DNA of 64,000 nt from Cyanobacteriota bacterium (GCA_019751815.1 JAIEMW010000001.1:318197-382196); one strand, 5' to 3'; counted from the stretch's first letter, positions 26,071-34,793 are shown. A program made the numbers and translations. The notes: generated from the letters alone by a model not told the origin.

Positions 26071-26093
26071 AAATCATGACGCTGTCATGATTT
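26071..26093. repeat. 10-bp inverted repeat
   Basis: AAATCATGAC and GTCATGATTT are perfect complements around GCT. An 8-bp palindrome, GACATGTC (26094-26101), follows at once. No T run directly follows, but a terminator lies 20 bases downstream. Confidence 0.5.
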
Positions 26094-26120
26094 GACATGT
26101 CTGCCATGTCTTGATCTGTC

Positions 26121-26148
26121 TTGCCATGAGGCTTTTGGCAATTTTTTT
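26121..26148 (+). terminator. Rho-independent terminator of gpmI
   Basis: TTGCCA (26121-26126) pairs with TGGCAA (26136-26141) and is followed by seven Ts. Confidence 0.7.
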
Positions 26149-26219
26149 AAATCGCTAAAACCCTCTGGCTGAAATGATCATGGCGATAAAAAGATCTTCC
26201 CCTTTTTCATGACCCCCCC

Positions 26220-26225
26220 TATAAT
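26220..26225 (+). promoter_or_regulatory. Probable -10 element before the FtsH-like gene
   Basis: A perfect TATAAT in a C-rich context, with no good -35. If used, transcription would start near 26232 and run at once into the hairpin at 26257. Confidence 0.4.
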
Positions 26226-26256
26226 AAAACTTAACATCCCCCCTCTTAGTTTAGGA

Positions 26257-26289
26257 CCGCCCGTACGTTTGTACTGGGCGGATTTTTTT
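26257..26289 (+). terminator. Terminator-like hairpin in the leader of the FtsH-like gene
   Basis: CCGCCCGTAC pairs with GTAC-GGGCGG (one bulged T) around GTTT, followed by A and seven Ts (26283-26289). It lies between a -10 element and the ribosome binding site of the next gene. It could be an attenuator, or it could end read-through from gpmI. Confidence 0.7.
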
Positions 26290-26305
26290 GCTATTTTGGA
26301 GAAAA

Positions 26306-27568
26306 ATGAACGGGGGATACTCTTTTATGGCGGTGATACGAAGTGTGTTAACCAACACAGCTCATAAGCAGCCTGGGCAAAAACACCCACAAAAATACCC
26401 TCAATTTGGTGCGCTCGACCTGATGGGGCAAACGCTGCTTCAGGCAGCTGTCCAGCACAGTAGCCAGGCGGCACAACATGATAAGGAGAGGCACGGCACA
26501 TTCCGTAAGCTGATACAGTGGAATATTATTTTGACCCCACTCTTGACCTTACTGCTGGCCAATATTGATACCGCAATGGTGATGCAGCGACGCTTGAGTA
26601 ATCGATGGGAAGGAAAACCCTTAGCCTCTGTTGTGGTGCCTGAATCTAACCAGTGGACACCGGCCGATTGGTTAAAAACCCTGCAAACAGACCGGGTGAT
26701 TTTGCAGCCAGAGATTGTCTATCAAGCGGCTAAGGCGGGTTATATCCGAGAATTATTTACACCCAGCTTAGAAAAGACCAATAATGCAGGGATCACAGAG
26801 TGGGTCGCCGTGTTGATAGACGGTACAGAGGTTTCTGCAGAGCTGGATCTCGCCACAAGGACCCGCCTGACACAGGAGCTGAAAATTCCCATTCGCCGGG
26901 CCATCAGTGGACTGAGTATTGGTTGGTTGGAAGCAGGTGTCTTGTCTACCTTCATCGTCAGCGGTCTTTCTACGGTGCTTTCTGGTCGGGCACAAATTCG
27001 GATTCGCCCAACGCCAGAAGAAGAGAAGCGAACAGCTGTCAGTGCGATGGGCCGTCAGGTTGTTGCCAGTCGTCTGGGAGTGTCTGAAGAGAACCTCACC
27101 TTAGAGGCCCTTCAAGAACAAATGCAGCAAACTCAGCCCGGAATCAGCTTGAAGCAACTCAAAGGGCGCTTGGCCGTGTTGATGGCTGGGGAAGCGATCG
27201 AAGCAATTTTCTTTGATAAAGATGCCTCTGTGGTTTCGCTGAATGCCAGGACCATTGCGGTAGAAGTGGCAGAATGGATGGTGGGCCACTTGGGTGAAAG
27301 TCAACTATTTCCTTATGGCGTGCCCAAAGATCTCACGGAAACTCAAAAGCAACAAATCCAAAAAGAAATTGAGCAAGTGGTGATGACCGCCCATCAGCAA
27401 AGTCGAGAAATACTGGGGGCGATTCCCAAAGAACGCTTACAAACCCTGCTGTCTGCCCGTCAGAAGTGGACAGTGACTACGCAAACACTGAACAGAATCA
27501 TCAATGACGGGGTTAGTCTTGCACAATTGCGGAAAGAACAGCCCCTCTGGCGCCGAAAATCGATATAA
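26306..27568 (+). CDS. FtsH-like membrane protein lacking the AAA+ module and zinc ligands
   Basis: This 420-residue protein seems built like the membrane protease FtsH with parts missing. Two membrane segments (about 66-85 and 205-228) flank a stretch of about 115 residues containing VLIDGTEVSAEL, like the FtsH periplasmic domain. Instead of the AAA+ ATPase, an M41-peptidase-like region follows directly. There, where FtsH has HEAGH, this protein reads SAMGR (about 246-250). The later helix LMAGEAIEAIFF and the VEVAEWMV segment match FtsH, but the third metal-binding Asp is also absent. It should not be an active protease. Start ATG 26306 has GGAG 4 bases upstream; ATG 26327 is possible. The assignment is by eye. 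Confidence 0.5.
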   Translation: MNGGYSFMAVIRSVLTNTAHKQPGQKHPQKYPQFGALDLMGQTLLQAAVQHSSQAAQHDKERHGTFRKLIQWNIILTPLLTLLLANIDTAMVMQRRLSNRWEGKPLASVVVPESNQWTPADWLKTLQTDRVILQPEIVYQAAKAGYIRELFTPSLEKTNNAGITEWVAVLIDGTEVSAELDLATRTRLTQELKIPIRRAISGLSIGWLEAGVLSTFIVSGLSTVLSGRAQIRIRPTPEEEKRTAVSAMGRQVVASRLGVSEENLTLEALQEQMQQTQPGISLKQLKGRLAVLMAGEAIEAIFFDKDASVVSLNARTIAVEVAEWMVGHLGESQLFPYGVPKDLTETQKQQIQKEIEQVVMTAHQQSREILGAIPKERLQTLLSARQKWTVTTQTLNRIINDGVSLAQLRKEQPLWRRKSI

Positions 27569-27743
27569 CCATTTTAAAGATTGAATATAAAACGGCGTTT
27601 TCTCTCCTAGGCCATGGGATCACCATCCCCGGATGGACGATATCTCTTGGGGCTTCTGCTAAGATGCAATATGAATGATTTTTGCCAGTAATTGGCCATG
27701 CATGTGGTGATTGATATAACGGAATGAATTGGGTGGTTTCTTT

Positions 27744-28820
27744 ATGACAAACACAAATCCTAAAGCGGGATATTGGGCGAATTTACCCAAACCCTGTGTG
27801 ATTGCAGAAATTGGTGTAAATCACAACGGTGATGTTACTTTGGCCAAACAGTTGATTGACGCTGCCAAAGCATGCGGTGCCCATGTGGCTAAATTCCAAT
27901 CTTTTACCGCCGATAACGTCACCTGTAAAAATAGCCTTTCTGCCGAATACATGGATGAGGGTCTAGGAGTGAAAGGTACGGTCTATGACTTACTCAACGC
28001 CTTGTCGCTCAGTCATGACGATCAATTAGCCTTAAAATCTTACTGTCAAAAACAGGCCATTCCCTTTGTTTCTACTCCGTTTAATACAGAAGAAGTTGAT
28101 TTTTTGGTGCAAGCTGGGGTGCCGTTTATTAAATTAAGTTCTACGGATTTAACCAACCTGCCCTATCTTCGCTATGTGGCCACCAAAAAAACCCCGATGC
28201 TGTTATCCACCGGTATGGCAACATTAGATGAAGTGAAAGCTGCTGTTGCAGCTATTTACGAAGCAAACACTCAGGCTGATGTGGCGATTTTGCACTGTGT
28301 TTCTCTCTATCCACCAGAACCAGAAGAGTTGAATCTACGGGCGATTCAGACACTAAAGCAAACCTTTCCAAATCTTGAGATTGGTTTTTCTGATCATTCT
28401 ATTGGGACTTGGGCTTGTACTGCTGCGGTCGCCCTGGGCGCAACAATTCTAGAGAAACATTTCACGTTGGATAAAGCCATGGCCGGTCCCGATCAAAAAG
28501 TGTCTGCTGATCCAACAGAGCTTAAAGCAATTATTGAAGCAGCAGACGCGGTATACCGCAGTCTGGGTGCGGGAGAAAAACGTCCCTCTGAACGGGAAAA
28601 ATCGATGATTCCGGTGTTTTGCCGAAGTCTGGTTTTGCGTCAGTCAATTAAAGCGGGTGAGATCATCCGGGCTGAAAATCTGGATTATAAACGTCCTGCC
28701 ACTGGACTGCCTCCTTCAGCTTGGGAGTCCATCGTGGGGCAAGCGGCCCAAGTGGACATCCCTGCGGATACGCCCCTGACAGAAGAAATGGTCAAGGTGC
28801 CCGCCATGGCATCGAGATAA
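27744..28820 (+). CDS. neuB: Nonulosonic acid synthase (NeuB/LegI-like)
   Basis: NeuB-type enzymes condense phosphoenolpyruvate with an N-acylated hexosamine to give a nine-carbon sialic-like acid (Neu5Ac, legionaminic or pseudaminic acid). The 358-residue protein has the TIM barrel with IAEIGVNHNGD, KFQSFTADN, GFSDHSIG and EKHFTLDK, then a C-terminal antifreeze-like SAF domain (from about residue 295). ATG 27744 was chosen, with GGTGG 7-8 bases upstream; an in-frame ATG at 27729 lacks a site. The hydrolysing epimerase next door points to neuraminic or legionaminic acid rather than pseudaminic acid. Confidence 0.9.
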   Translation: MTNTNPKAGYWANLPKPCVIAEIGVNHNGDVTLAKQLIDAAKACGAHVAKFQSFTADNVTCKNSLSAEYMDEGLGVKGTVYDLLNALSLSHDDQLALKSYCQKQAIPFVSTPFNTEEVDFLVQAGVPFIKLSSTDLTNLPYLRYVATKKTPMLLSTGMATLDEVKAAVAAIYEANTQADVAILHCVSLYPPEPEELNLRAIQTLKQTFPNLEIGFSDHSIGTWACTAAVALGATILEKHFTLDKAMAGPDQKVSADPTELKAIIEAADAVYRSLGAGEKRPSEREKSMIPVFCRSLVLRQSIKAGEIIRAENLDYKRPATGLPPSAWESIVGQAAQVDIPADTPLTEEMVKVPAMASR

Positions 28821-28876
28821 GATAATCCCCAGTCAACGCAGTTAATAACGTAATTAATAAGAGGTGGTCTGACTGA

Positions 28877-30130
28877 ATGAGCGAAAAACGCAACGTTGCT
28901 ATTTTTACCGGTAACCGGGCCGAGTACGGCCTGCTCTTTCCCATTATCAAAGCCGTACAGGCAGAACCCAGTTTGGAGATGCAACTGTTGGTTGGCGGTG
29001 ACCACCCTGTGGTGGGGACCATGGAAGAAATTAAGACAGATGGCATTCCCATTGCATCCGTCTTTGATTACCGACAACGTTGGACAGGAAGACCCTTAGA
29101 CGCCTTAAGCCCTGCAGAAAAAATGACCCGGGTGTGTGCCGATACACTCTTGGCCTTTCAAGATTTTATTGATACGACTGGACGTCCAGAAATCATGATA
29201 GTCTTTGGCGACCGCTATGAAACCCTGGCTGTCAGTTTAGCTGCCTTTCTTCACCAGATCCCCATCGTTCATATTGGCGGCGGGGATGTGACCGCGGGTG
29301 GTTGCGTTGATGATCATTTCCGCTTTGCCATCGCAGATATGGCCTCGTGGCATCTGGTAGTGGCAGCAGAAAATCGAGACAGATTAATCTCTCGAGGTGT
29401 TTCTCCCGATCGGGTGATTGCCACTGGTTCCGCTGTTTTGGACAATATTCTTTCTGTCGAACGGGTGGATAAGCAGGCATTGTGTGATTCTGTCGGCTTT
29501 GATTCTGAAAAGCCAATTGTATTGTTTACTCAACATCCCATCCCTGCCGAAGGGGATCAAACCATTGCCTACTTTAAGCAGAGTATTCAGGCCCTGGCCG
29601 AAACGGGGTATCAGGTGATTGCGACTGAACCCAACCGGGACGGGTTTGGTGAAGGTTTGGAGCAAGCGATTGAATGGGCGAAACTGTCGTTTCCTCAAAT
29701 TCGATGGTCTGCCTCTTTGGGAAGGCGACACTATATCTCCTGGTTGGCCGCCTGTGATGTGGTCGTGGGCAATTCCAGTAGTGGGTTGGTTGAGACACCC
29801 TTTTTCTACAAACCCTCTGTATCGATTGGCTCTCGGCAATCTGGCCGGATTCGCGCAGCCAATGTGATTAGCTGCGATTATGGGGTAAAACCCATTCAAG
29901 CCGCTGTACAAAAGGCGCTGTTTGATTCTGAGTGGAAAGATAGCTTGAAAAATATGCTGAATCCCTTTGGAGATAAGCCTTGTGCACCTCAGGTGGTTGA
30001 ATTACTCTGCCGTGATGCAGCTACTTTACTAGAGCACAAGCCAATGTACGCCACAGAACAAGCAACAGCGATGCTTTTAACCACACTTACAGTGCCGAAA
30101 AAGCGATTTGCTGAAGCCAGTTTACGGTAA
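28877..30130 (+). CDS. neuC: UDP-N-acetylglucosamine 2-epimerase, hydrolysing (NeuC/LegG-like)
   Basis: This enzyme releases UDP and epimerises C2 of a UDP-GlcNAc derivative to give the ManNAc-type substrate for NeuB. The GT-B fold protein has TGNRAEYGLL at the N terminus, VFGDRYETLA, HIGGGDVTAGG and the nucleotide-site VVGNSSSGLVETP. Length is 417 residues, about 30 more than usual. The excess is a C-terminal tail ending exactly where an IS66 remnant begins, so the natural end may have been altered. ATG start, 56 bases after neuB in the same operon. Confidence 0.88.
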   Translation: MSEKRNVAIFTGNRAEYGLLFPIIKAVQAEPSLEMQLLVGGDHPVVGTMEEIKTDGIPIASVFDYRQRWTGRPLDALSPAEKMTRVCADTLLAFQDFIDTTGRPEIMIVFGDRYETLAVSLAAFLHQIPIVHIGGGDVTAGGCVDDHFRFAIADMASWHLVVAAENRDRLISRGVSPDRVIATGSAVLDNILSVERVDKQALCDSVGFDSEKPIVLFTQHPIPAEGDQTIAYFKQSIQALAETGYQVIATEPNRDGFGEGLEQAIEWAKLSFPQIRWSASLGRRHYISWLAACDVVVGNSSSGLVETPFFYKPSVSIGSRQSGRIRAANVISCDYGVKPIQAAVQKALFDSEWKDSLKNMLNPFGDKPCAPQVVELLCRDAATLLEHKPMYATEQATAMLLTTLTVPKKRFAEASLR

Positions 30131-30503
30131 CTACTCAGGAGGGGGCCGTTATCCAGGCCTGAAAATTCGAGAGCAGATTCAGGCGATTGAGGCAAAATTG
30201 GCGCACTGTTTCGCCCACGGGCCACCCCAAAGCAGCAAAGCGATCAGGCTTTACAAGCACTTGCGCGTGCGACAGGACCAGTTACTCAGGTTCCTGTACA
30301 ATCCGAATGTGCCGTTTGACAACAACGCTTCGGAGCGGGCTTTAAGACACTGGGCCTTGCTGAGAAAGGTCTTTGGAGGCTTCAGGACGCTCACTGGTAT
30401 CAGCCGTTACGACATTCTGCTCTCGGTGATTGAGTCCGCCAAGCGGCAACGGCTCAATGTTCTGGACGTTCTTTCCGGTCAAGCCCAACTCGCTTTTGGC
30501 TAA
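30131..30503 (+). pseudogene. IS66-family transposase, C-terminal fragment
   Basis: About 124 codons match the end of IS66-type transposases, with the motif NPNVPFDNNASERALR holding the catalytic glutamate, then GGFRT and the closing helix. The upstream two thirds, including both catalytic aspartates, are missing and the frame runs back into neuC without its own start region. It is a broken remnant, so non-functional. No terminal inverted repeats were recognised and the left boundary is approximate. Confidence 0.8.
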
Positions 30504-30684
30504 TGGGCTTAAAAATCAATAGGGGCAAGGCTTTTTTCGGGATAATAAACGTTTGTTACAAAATTTTCGGAATTACGCAATTTTGAGGATTTACAGGCTT
30601 TAATTGCACTATACAATCAGGTATGCTAAGTAAATAGTACCTGAGTAGTTACAGTTTACGCTAATTTAGGGAGAAAAATAGGCA

Positions 30685-31383
30685 ATGACATCACCGTTTT
30701 CAGCATCTGTTTTGGAACAACGCCGTGCAAGCTGGGACGAGCTATTTGAAAGCCGGGAATGGGGTAAATACCCACCAGAAGAGCTGATTCGCTTTATTGC
30801 GAGATCGTTTCCTGATTCGGGTCAAAGAAAGGATAAGTTGATTCTCGACTTAGGCTGCGGTACGGGTGCCTGTGCCTGGTATTTAGGACGTGAAGGCTTT
30901 ACAGCTCATGCGATTGATGGCTCAGAACGGGCCATCGAGATTGCGCGTGCTCGTCTCAAGCACGAAGGGTATCAAGACCAGGTTACTTGCCACGTTGGCG
31001 GAATGGAGAATCTCCCCTTTGCTCCCAATACATTTGATGCGGTGATTGACATCTGTGCCACAGGGGCCAATCCTTGGGCGGATTGCTTGCGAATTATTGA
31101 GGGTGTTTACCGTGTCCTAAAACCGGGCGGTCGCTATTTTGGCTCCTTTTTTGCACCGGGAACCAGTATGCCAGGTGCGCCGTTTATCAGTGAATGCGGC
31201 TTGTACGGTAAGCATGACCGAGGTCCTCTGGCGGATGCACAGACACGCCTCTTTAGTTTTAAAGAAATGCAAGATCTCTTTGCGGCTTTTACGGATTTCT
31301 CCATTGACCGCCATTTACGGACGTTGAATAACCAACAGTATCAAGTCGAACTTTGGAATGTTTCTGCTAGAAAACCAGAATAA
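30685..31383 (+). CDS. Class I SAM-dependent methyltransferase
   Basis: A 232-residue cytoplasmic protein with the Rossmann-type methyltransferase motifs: motif I LDLGCGTGACAWYLG (about 53-67), AIDGSERAIEIA, and YRVLKPGGRYFGSFF. The substrate is not clear. Its place inside the nonulosonic acid region suggests a sugar or glycoprotein substrate, but that is inference. The ATG follows AGGGAG by about 10 bases. It follows the transposase remnant and may have its own promoter in 30504-30684. Confidence 0.85.
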   Translation: MTSPFSASVLEQRRASWDELFESREWGKYPPEELIRFIARSFPDSGQRKDKLILDLGCGTGACAWYLGREGFTAHAIDGSERAIEIARARLKHEGYQDQVTCHVGGMENLPFAPNTFDAVIDICATGANPWADCLRIIEGVYRVLKPGGRYFGSFFAPGTSMPGAPFISECGLYGKHDRGPLADAQTRLFSFKEMQDLFAAFTDFSIDRHLRTLNNQQYQVELWNVSARKPE

Positions 31384-31445
31384 TTTAGATAACCAGAGTA
31401 GTCCTTGCTTGAGTCTGCTTTTTTGCTGAATGAAGGCACGCCCCC

Positions 31446-32573
31446 TTGTCTCAGTCTTCACTTTCTATAATCCAGCACCAATGGCTGACCTCACCAGAGG
31501 CTATTTTTGCTGCCTGGCAGGACTTTGAGACCGCTTCAAGAAAACAGGACAATAGAAAACAAGATAGTCTAGAAGCAATCGATGCCTTCTCTCATCCTGA
31601 CTATTTGGCTTTAGAGCGCTTAATGTCAGCTGAGGAGAAGGGCTTTGTTCAAGGCGTGATGACCGCTCAAAGTGCCTCTGGTGGTTCTCTTTGGTTTCCT
31701 ATTTGTCTACGCCCTTTACCCGATTATTTAGAGATGCCAGGTTACGTTGATGCCAGTTCTCCCTATGGTTATGGAGGGCCTCTGTGGGTGGGCGGTTGGA
31801 CAGAGCAAGAGAGAGCCGCATTTTTTGGCATTTGGAGCGAGTGGTGTGCCGAACAAAAGATTGTGGCGGAATTTATCCGTTGCCATCCCTTGCTGGAGAA
31901 TCATCGTTTCTTGCCGGATTCCTATTCCTGCTATAGTCCTAAAACAGTCGTCTGGATTGATTTAACCCAGAGTGCTGAAGCGATATGGGCAGGACTTCAC
32001 CCTCAAAAACGTCGTGATATCAATAAAAAAGAGGCATATGGGTTGGTATTTCATACAGAATGGACTCATATTGGGGCCTTTTCACAGATTTATCAAGAAA
32101 CCATGACCCAAAACCAAGCCCAAGCCTATTATTTTTTTAGTCCAGAGTTTTACACCACATTGGAAAAAACCGTGACGCCGCCCGAGACGCTTTGGCTGCA
32201 CTCTGTGTCGGCAGAAGATACCGTGCTCAGCAGTGCCATGTTTCTGGCCGCGGGCACGACGGTGCACTATTTTTTATCCGGCACCAATGCCGCGGGACGG
32301 CCTAAAAACGCCAGTACGCTGTTGTTATGGGAGACCATCTGCCGAGCGAAAGAAGCCGGGTTTAGCCGAATGATTTTAGGCGGTGGGGTGCAGGCAGAGG
32401 ATGCCCTGTTTCAATTCAAGCGCCGCTTTTCTCCACAAACCATGCCGTATTGGATTGCAACCCGGGTGCATGACGCCCGGCAGTATGAAAAAATTAAAGC
32501 CCGAGTAGCCCAGGTAGCGCCAGATCAAAAAATGCCAGAGACCCTCTTCTTTTACCGAGGCATTTCCAGATAA
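31446..32573 (+). CDS. FemAB/GNAT-like N-acyltransferase
   Basis: The 375-residue protein resembles the FemAB-like acyltransferases with two GNAT-type halves. Typical parts are the HPQKRRDINKKEA helix near residue 185 and the C-terminal ALFQFKRRFSP segment, which binds acyl donor. In sugar clusters such proteins often acylate amino sugars; here it could acylate the nonulosonic acid or its precursor, which is inference. The TTG start has GAAGG 9 bases upstream. Its 3' end overlaps the convergent aminotransferase gene by 80 bases. Confidence 0.75.
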   Translation: MSQSSLSIIQHQWLTSPEAIFAAWQDFETASRKQDNRKQDSLEAIDAFSHPDYLALERLMSAEEKGFVQGVMTAQSASGGSLWFPICLRPLPDYLEMPGYVDASSPYGYGGPLWVGGWTEQERAAFFGIWSEWCAEQKIVAEFIRCHPLLENHRFLPDSYSCYSPKTVVWIDLTQSAEAIWAGLHPQKRRDINKKEAYGLVFHTEWTHIGAFSQIYQETMTQNQAQAYYFFSPEFYTTLEKTVTPPETLWLHSVSAEDTVLSSAMFLAAGTTVHYFLSGTNAAGRPKNASTLLLWETICRAKEAGFSRMILGGGVQAEDALFQFKRRFSPQTMPYWIATRVHDARQYEKIKARVAQVAPDQKMPETLFFYRGISR

Positions 32574-33726
32574 ATGAGGTGACTTCGTGCTGCTCAAAAT
32601 CCGTGAGAGAAGGTGAGCTTGGCAGGCAGACCCCACGGTTCCAGAGAGATTCTGCCACGGGAAATTCTTTTCCAATACAGTAGGGCTGATAAGGCTTCAT
32701 CAGGTGAAAAGGCTTAAAGAAGGGGCGCATCTCGATGCCGGATTGTAGTCCTTTTTCAATCAACATGGTTCTGAATGAGGCATCTTCGAGGAGCATCACA
32801 GAGAGCCAGTAGGAAGGGACAGCTCTTGGCATTGTGCGCTGGCTGAAGCACGGCTTAATTCCTGGCATTAGAGAGAACCGATCGGCATAAGTTTCCGCAA
32901 TGGCCCGTTTTTTACTGAGGAATTCTTCTAGCCGGCCCAGTTGAGCAAGGCCAAGGGCGGCTTGCATGCCTGTCATGCGCATATTGTAGCCAATATCATC
33001 GTGAGAAAACTCTAAGCCAGCTTCTCTAGCTTGTGTGGAGAGATGCCGCACTTTCTCGGCCAGCATGGGGCTGTTGGTCACCAACATGCCCCCCCCACCA
33101 CAGGTGAGGGTTTTGTTGCCGTTAAAACTAAAACACCCAAAGGTTCCAATGGTGCCAACCGGCTGCCCGTTATAGGTAGCGCCTAAGGACTCAGCAGCAT
33201 CTTCTATCACCGGGATTTCATGTCGTTTGGCGATTTCCATAATTTCGTGCATCCGGGCTGTAAAACCATAGAGGTGGGCCACAATAATCGCCTTGGTATT
33301 GGGGGTGATTGCGGCTTCCAACTGGTCTGGATCTAAGCCAAAGGTATTCATTTCAACATCAATAAAGACAGGGGTAGCACCCACGTAAAGTACAGGATTA
33401 ACACTGGCCACAAAGGATAAGGCCGGAACAATCACTTCGTCTCCGGGGCCAACACCGAGACCTAATAAGGCCAAATGAATGGCCGCAGTGCCTGCGTGAG
33501 TAGCAACAGCGTATTCTGCCTGAACGGTTTCGGCAAAAGCACTCTCAAAGGCGCGAACCTGAGGGCTTGCCGTTGAAATCCAGCCACTTTGCAAGCAAGC
33601 CATCACGGCGTCTTGCTCTGCTGCGCTTAGTTGCGGAACAGACAAAGGTATACGAATTGACGGGGCAGAAGCTTTGCCACGTTTTTTAGGGTTGGGAGAA
33701 GATGAAAACTGAGGTGATGAAAACAT
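32494..33726 (-). CDS. DegT/DnrJ/EryC1/StrS-family sugar aminotransferase
   Basis: A PLP enzyme of 410 residues that transfers an amino group to a keto sugar nucleotide. It shows HAGTAAIHLAL (phosphate site), EDAAESLGA and the PLP lysine in CFSFNGNK followed by TCGGGGM. In legionaminic acid synthesis a member of this family (LegC) aminates UDP-4-keto-6-deoxy-GlcNAc; that role fits the neighbours but the needed dehydratase is not in the window. It lies on the opposite strand to its cluster mates. Its last 26 codons overlap the end of the FemAB-like gene. Confidence 0.88.
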   Translation of the reverse strand: MFSSPQFSSSPNPKKRGKASAPSIRIPLSVPQLSAAEQDAVMACLQSGWISTASPQVRAFESAFAETVQAEYAVATHAGTAAIHLALLGLGVGPGDEVIVPALSFVASVNPVLYVGATPVFIDVEMNTFGLDPDQLEAAITPNTKAIIVAHLYGFTARMHEIMEIAKRHEIPVIEDAAESLGATYNGQPVGTIGTFGCFSFNGNKTLTCGGGGMLVTNSPMLAEKVRHLSTQAREAGLEFSHDDIGYNMRMTGMQAALGLAQLGRLEEFLSKKRAIAETYADRFSLMPGIKPCFSQRTMPRAVPSYWLSVMLLEDASFRTMLIEKGLQSGIEMRPFFKPFHLMKPYQPYCIGKEFPVAESLWNRGVCLPSSPSLTDFEQHEVTSFIWKCLGKRRGSLAFFDLALPGLLGL

Positions 33727-33782
33727 CGTTATAACACCGGCCCTCGTATCTTATGCTTAGGAAAAAATGAGACAGTAAATCA

Positions 33783-33846
33783 GGGATTAATCCCCAGAAT
33801 TGATCTTAGCGTTGCCGTCAATCGGAATTCACCCTCCAAATGGAGG
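33783..33846. repeat. Two palindromes in the divergent aminotransferase/neuA spacer
   Basis: GGGATTAATCCC (33783-33794) is a perfect 12-bp palindrome. CCTCCA-AA-TGGAGG (33833-33846) is a perfect 6-2-6 inverted repeat. Both sit between divergent start codons and could bind a regulator. Confidence 0.35.
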
Positions 33847-33898
33847 AAGTTTACGGTCTATCTCTCTCAATTCTCGAACGATGGACCCTGAAGTATTC

Positions 33899-33904
33899 TA
33901 TAAT
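33899..33904 (+). promoter_or_regulatory. Probable -10 element of neuA
   Basis: A perfect TATAAT about 60 bases before the neuA start. No good -35 was found at the usual distance. Confidence 0.35.
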
Positions 33905-33965
33905 AAAAATCCGTTGATTATCTCTAGTGCGTATCGATTGATTGACTTGGGAGTATCCAATTGTT

Positions 33966-34658
33966 ATGGCGGCCTTAAAAGATTCGATTTGGGGAATAGT
34001 CCTTTCCCGTAAACATTCGGTGCGTCTAACGGGCAAGGCAACCCGTAATCTTGCGGGGCGGCCGATGATTGCTTACACGTTTGAAGCCGCCACAAAGGCA
34101 ACCCGACTGCCGCGTTGTTGGGTCTTTAGTGATGACCCTCAAGTTCTTGCCATTGCCGCAGAGTACCAGATTGAAATCCCCTCTTTTGAACGACCAGCCT
34201 CAGTCAGCCATAACCAAGCCACAACGGAAGACTCCTTGCGGTATTTCCTGAGCCAGTTTTCACCTGAAGCCCTCCCAGAATGGTTGATGCTATTGCAGCC
34301 AACATCACCGTTACGCACGTCCGTTGATATTGATAGGGCCATTGAGTTGCTGGAAAACAATCCAGAGGCAGACGGGCTGGCAAGTGTTCACCATACCGCA
34401 AAACCGCTTAACTGGACCTTTGAGCTCACCCCGCAGCGGACGCTGATATCCACGTTTCAAGAAGATAAGGACTTGGTCTTGCCCAATGGGGCTATTTATA
34501 TTTTTAATGTCCCTGCCTTTTTGCAAGGTGGTTCTCTCAGAGACGGAACCTTGTTGGCTTACGAAATGCCATGGTTTCGCTCAGTCGATGTGGACACAGA
34601 GGAAGAATTGTTGATTTGTCAGACCTTCTTGATTCAAGAATTACAGCACCAAGTCTAG
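33966..34658 (+). CDS. neuA: Acylneuraminate cytidylyltransferase (NeuA/LegF-like)
   Basis: This enzyme activates a nonulosonic acid by making its CMP ester from CTP. The 230-residue protein has the nucleotidyltransferase fold with LAGRPMIAYTFEAA, LLQPTSPLRT, and a final FRSVDVDTEEEL metal site. The N-terminal loop reads SRKHSVRLTGK in place of the usual ARGGSKR(L/I)PGKN, a clear divergence, though Arg, Ser and Lys are kept. ATG 33966 was chosen, with GGGAG 12 bases upstream; a TTG at 33942 is in frame. Confidence 0.85.
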   Translation: MAALKDSIWGIVLSRKHSVRLTGKATRNLAGRPMIAYTFEAATKATRLPRCWVFSDDPQVLAIAAEYQIEIPSFERPASVSHNQATTEDSLRYFLSQFSPEALPEWLMLLQPTSPLRTSVDIDRAIELLENNPEADGLASVHHTAKPLNWTFELTPQRTLISTFQEDKDLVLPNGAIYIFNVPAFLQGGSLRDGTLLAYEMPWFRSVDVDTEEELLICQTFLIQELQHQV

Positions 34659-34707
34659 TCATCAGGTCTAGCTTACCCCCCTTTAAAAAAAGATCCCATA
34701 AACAGGG

Positions 34708-34731
34708 GACGTCACAGACTCGTTTGACGTC
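34708..34731. repeat. 7-bp inverted repeat GACGTCA/TGACGTC
   Basis: Perfect arms at 34708-34714 and 34725-34731 around ten bases, just after neuA. Too weak to be a terminator by itself; it may be an operator or a minor RNA hairpin. Confidence 0.3.
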
Positions 34732-34752
34732 TAATATGGACTTACGGGTTGG

Positions 34753-34793
34753 AAATCACCTTAGGCATTGGTCTGAAATGAAGGTGGTTTTTT
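34753..34793 (+). terminator. Rho-independent terminator after neuA
   Basis: AAATCACCTT (34753-34762) pairs with AAGGTGGTTT (34781-34790), one G-T pair, with the T run reaching 34793. Confidence 0.65.

Noticed and set aside
29384..29911. 175-codon open frame antisense to neuC
   Set aside because: Shadow of a well-supported gene with a normal enzyme signature.
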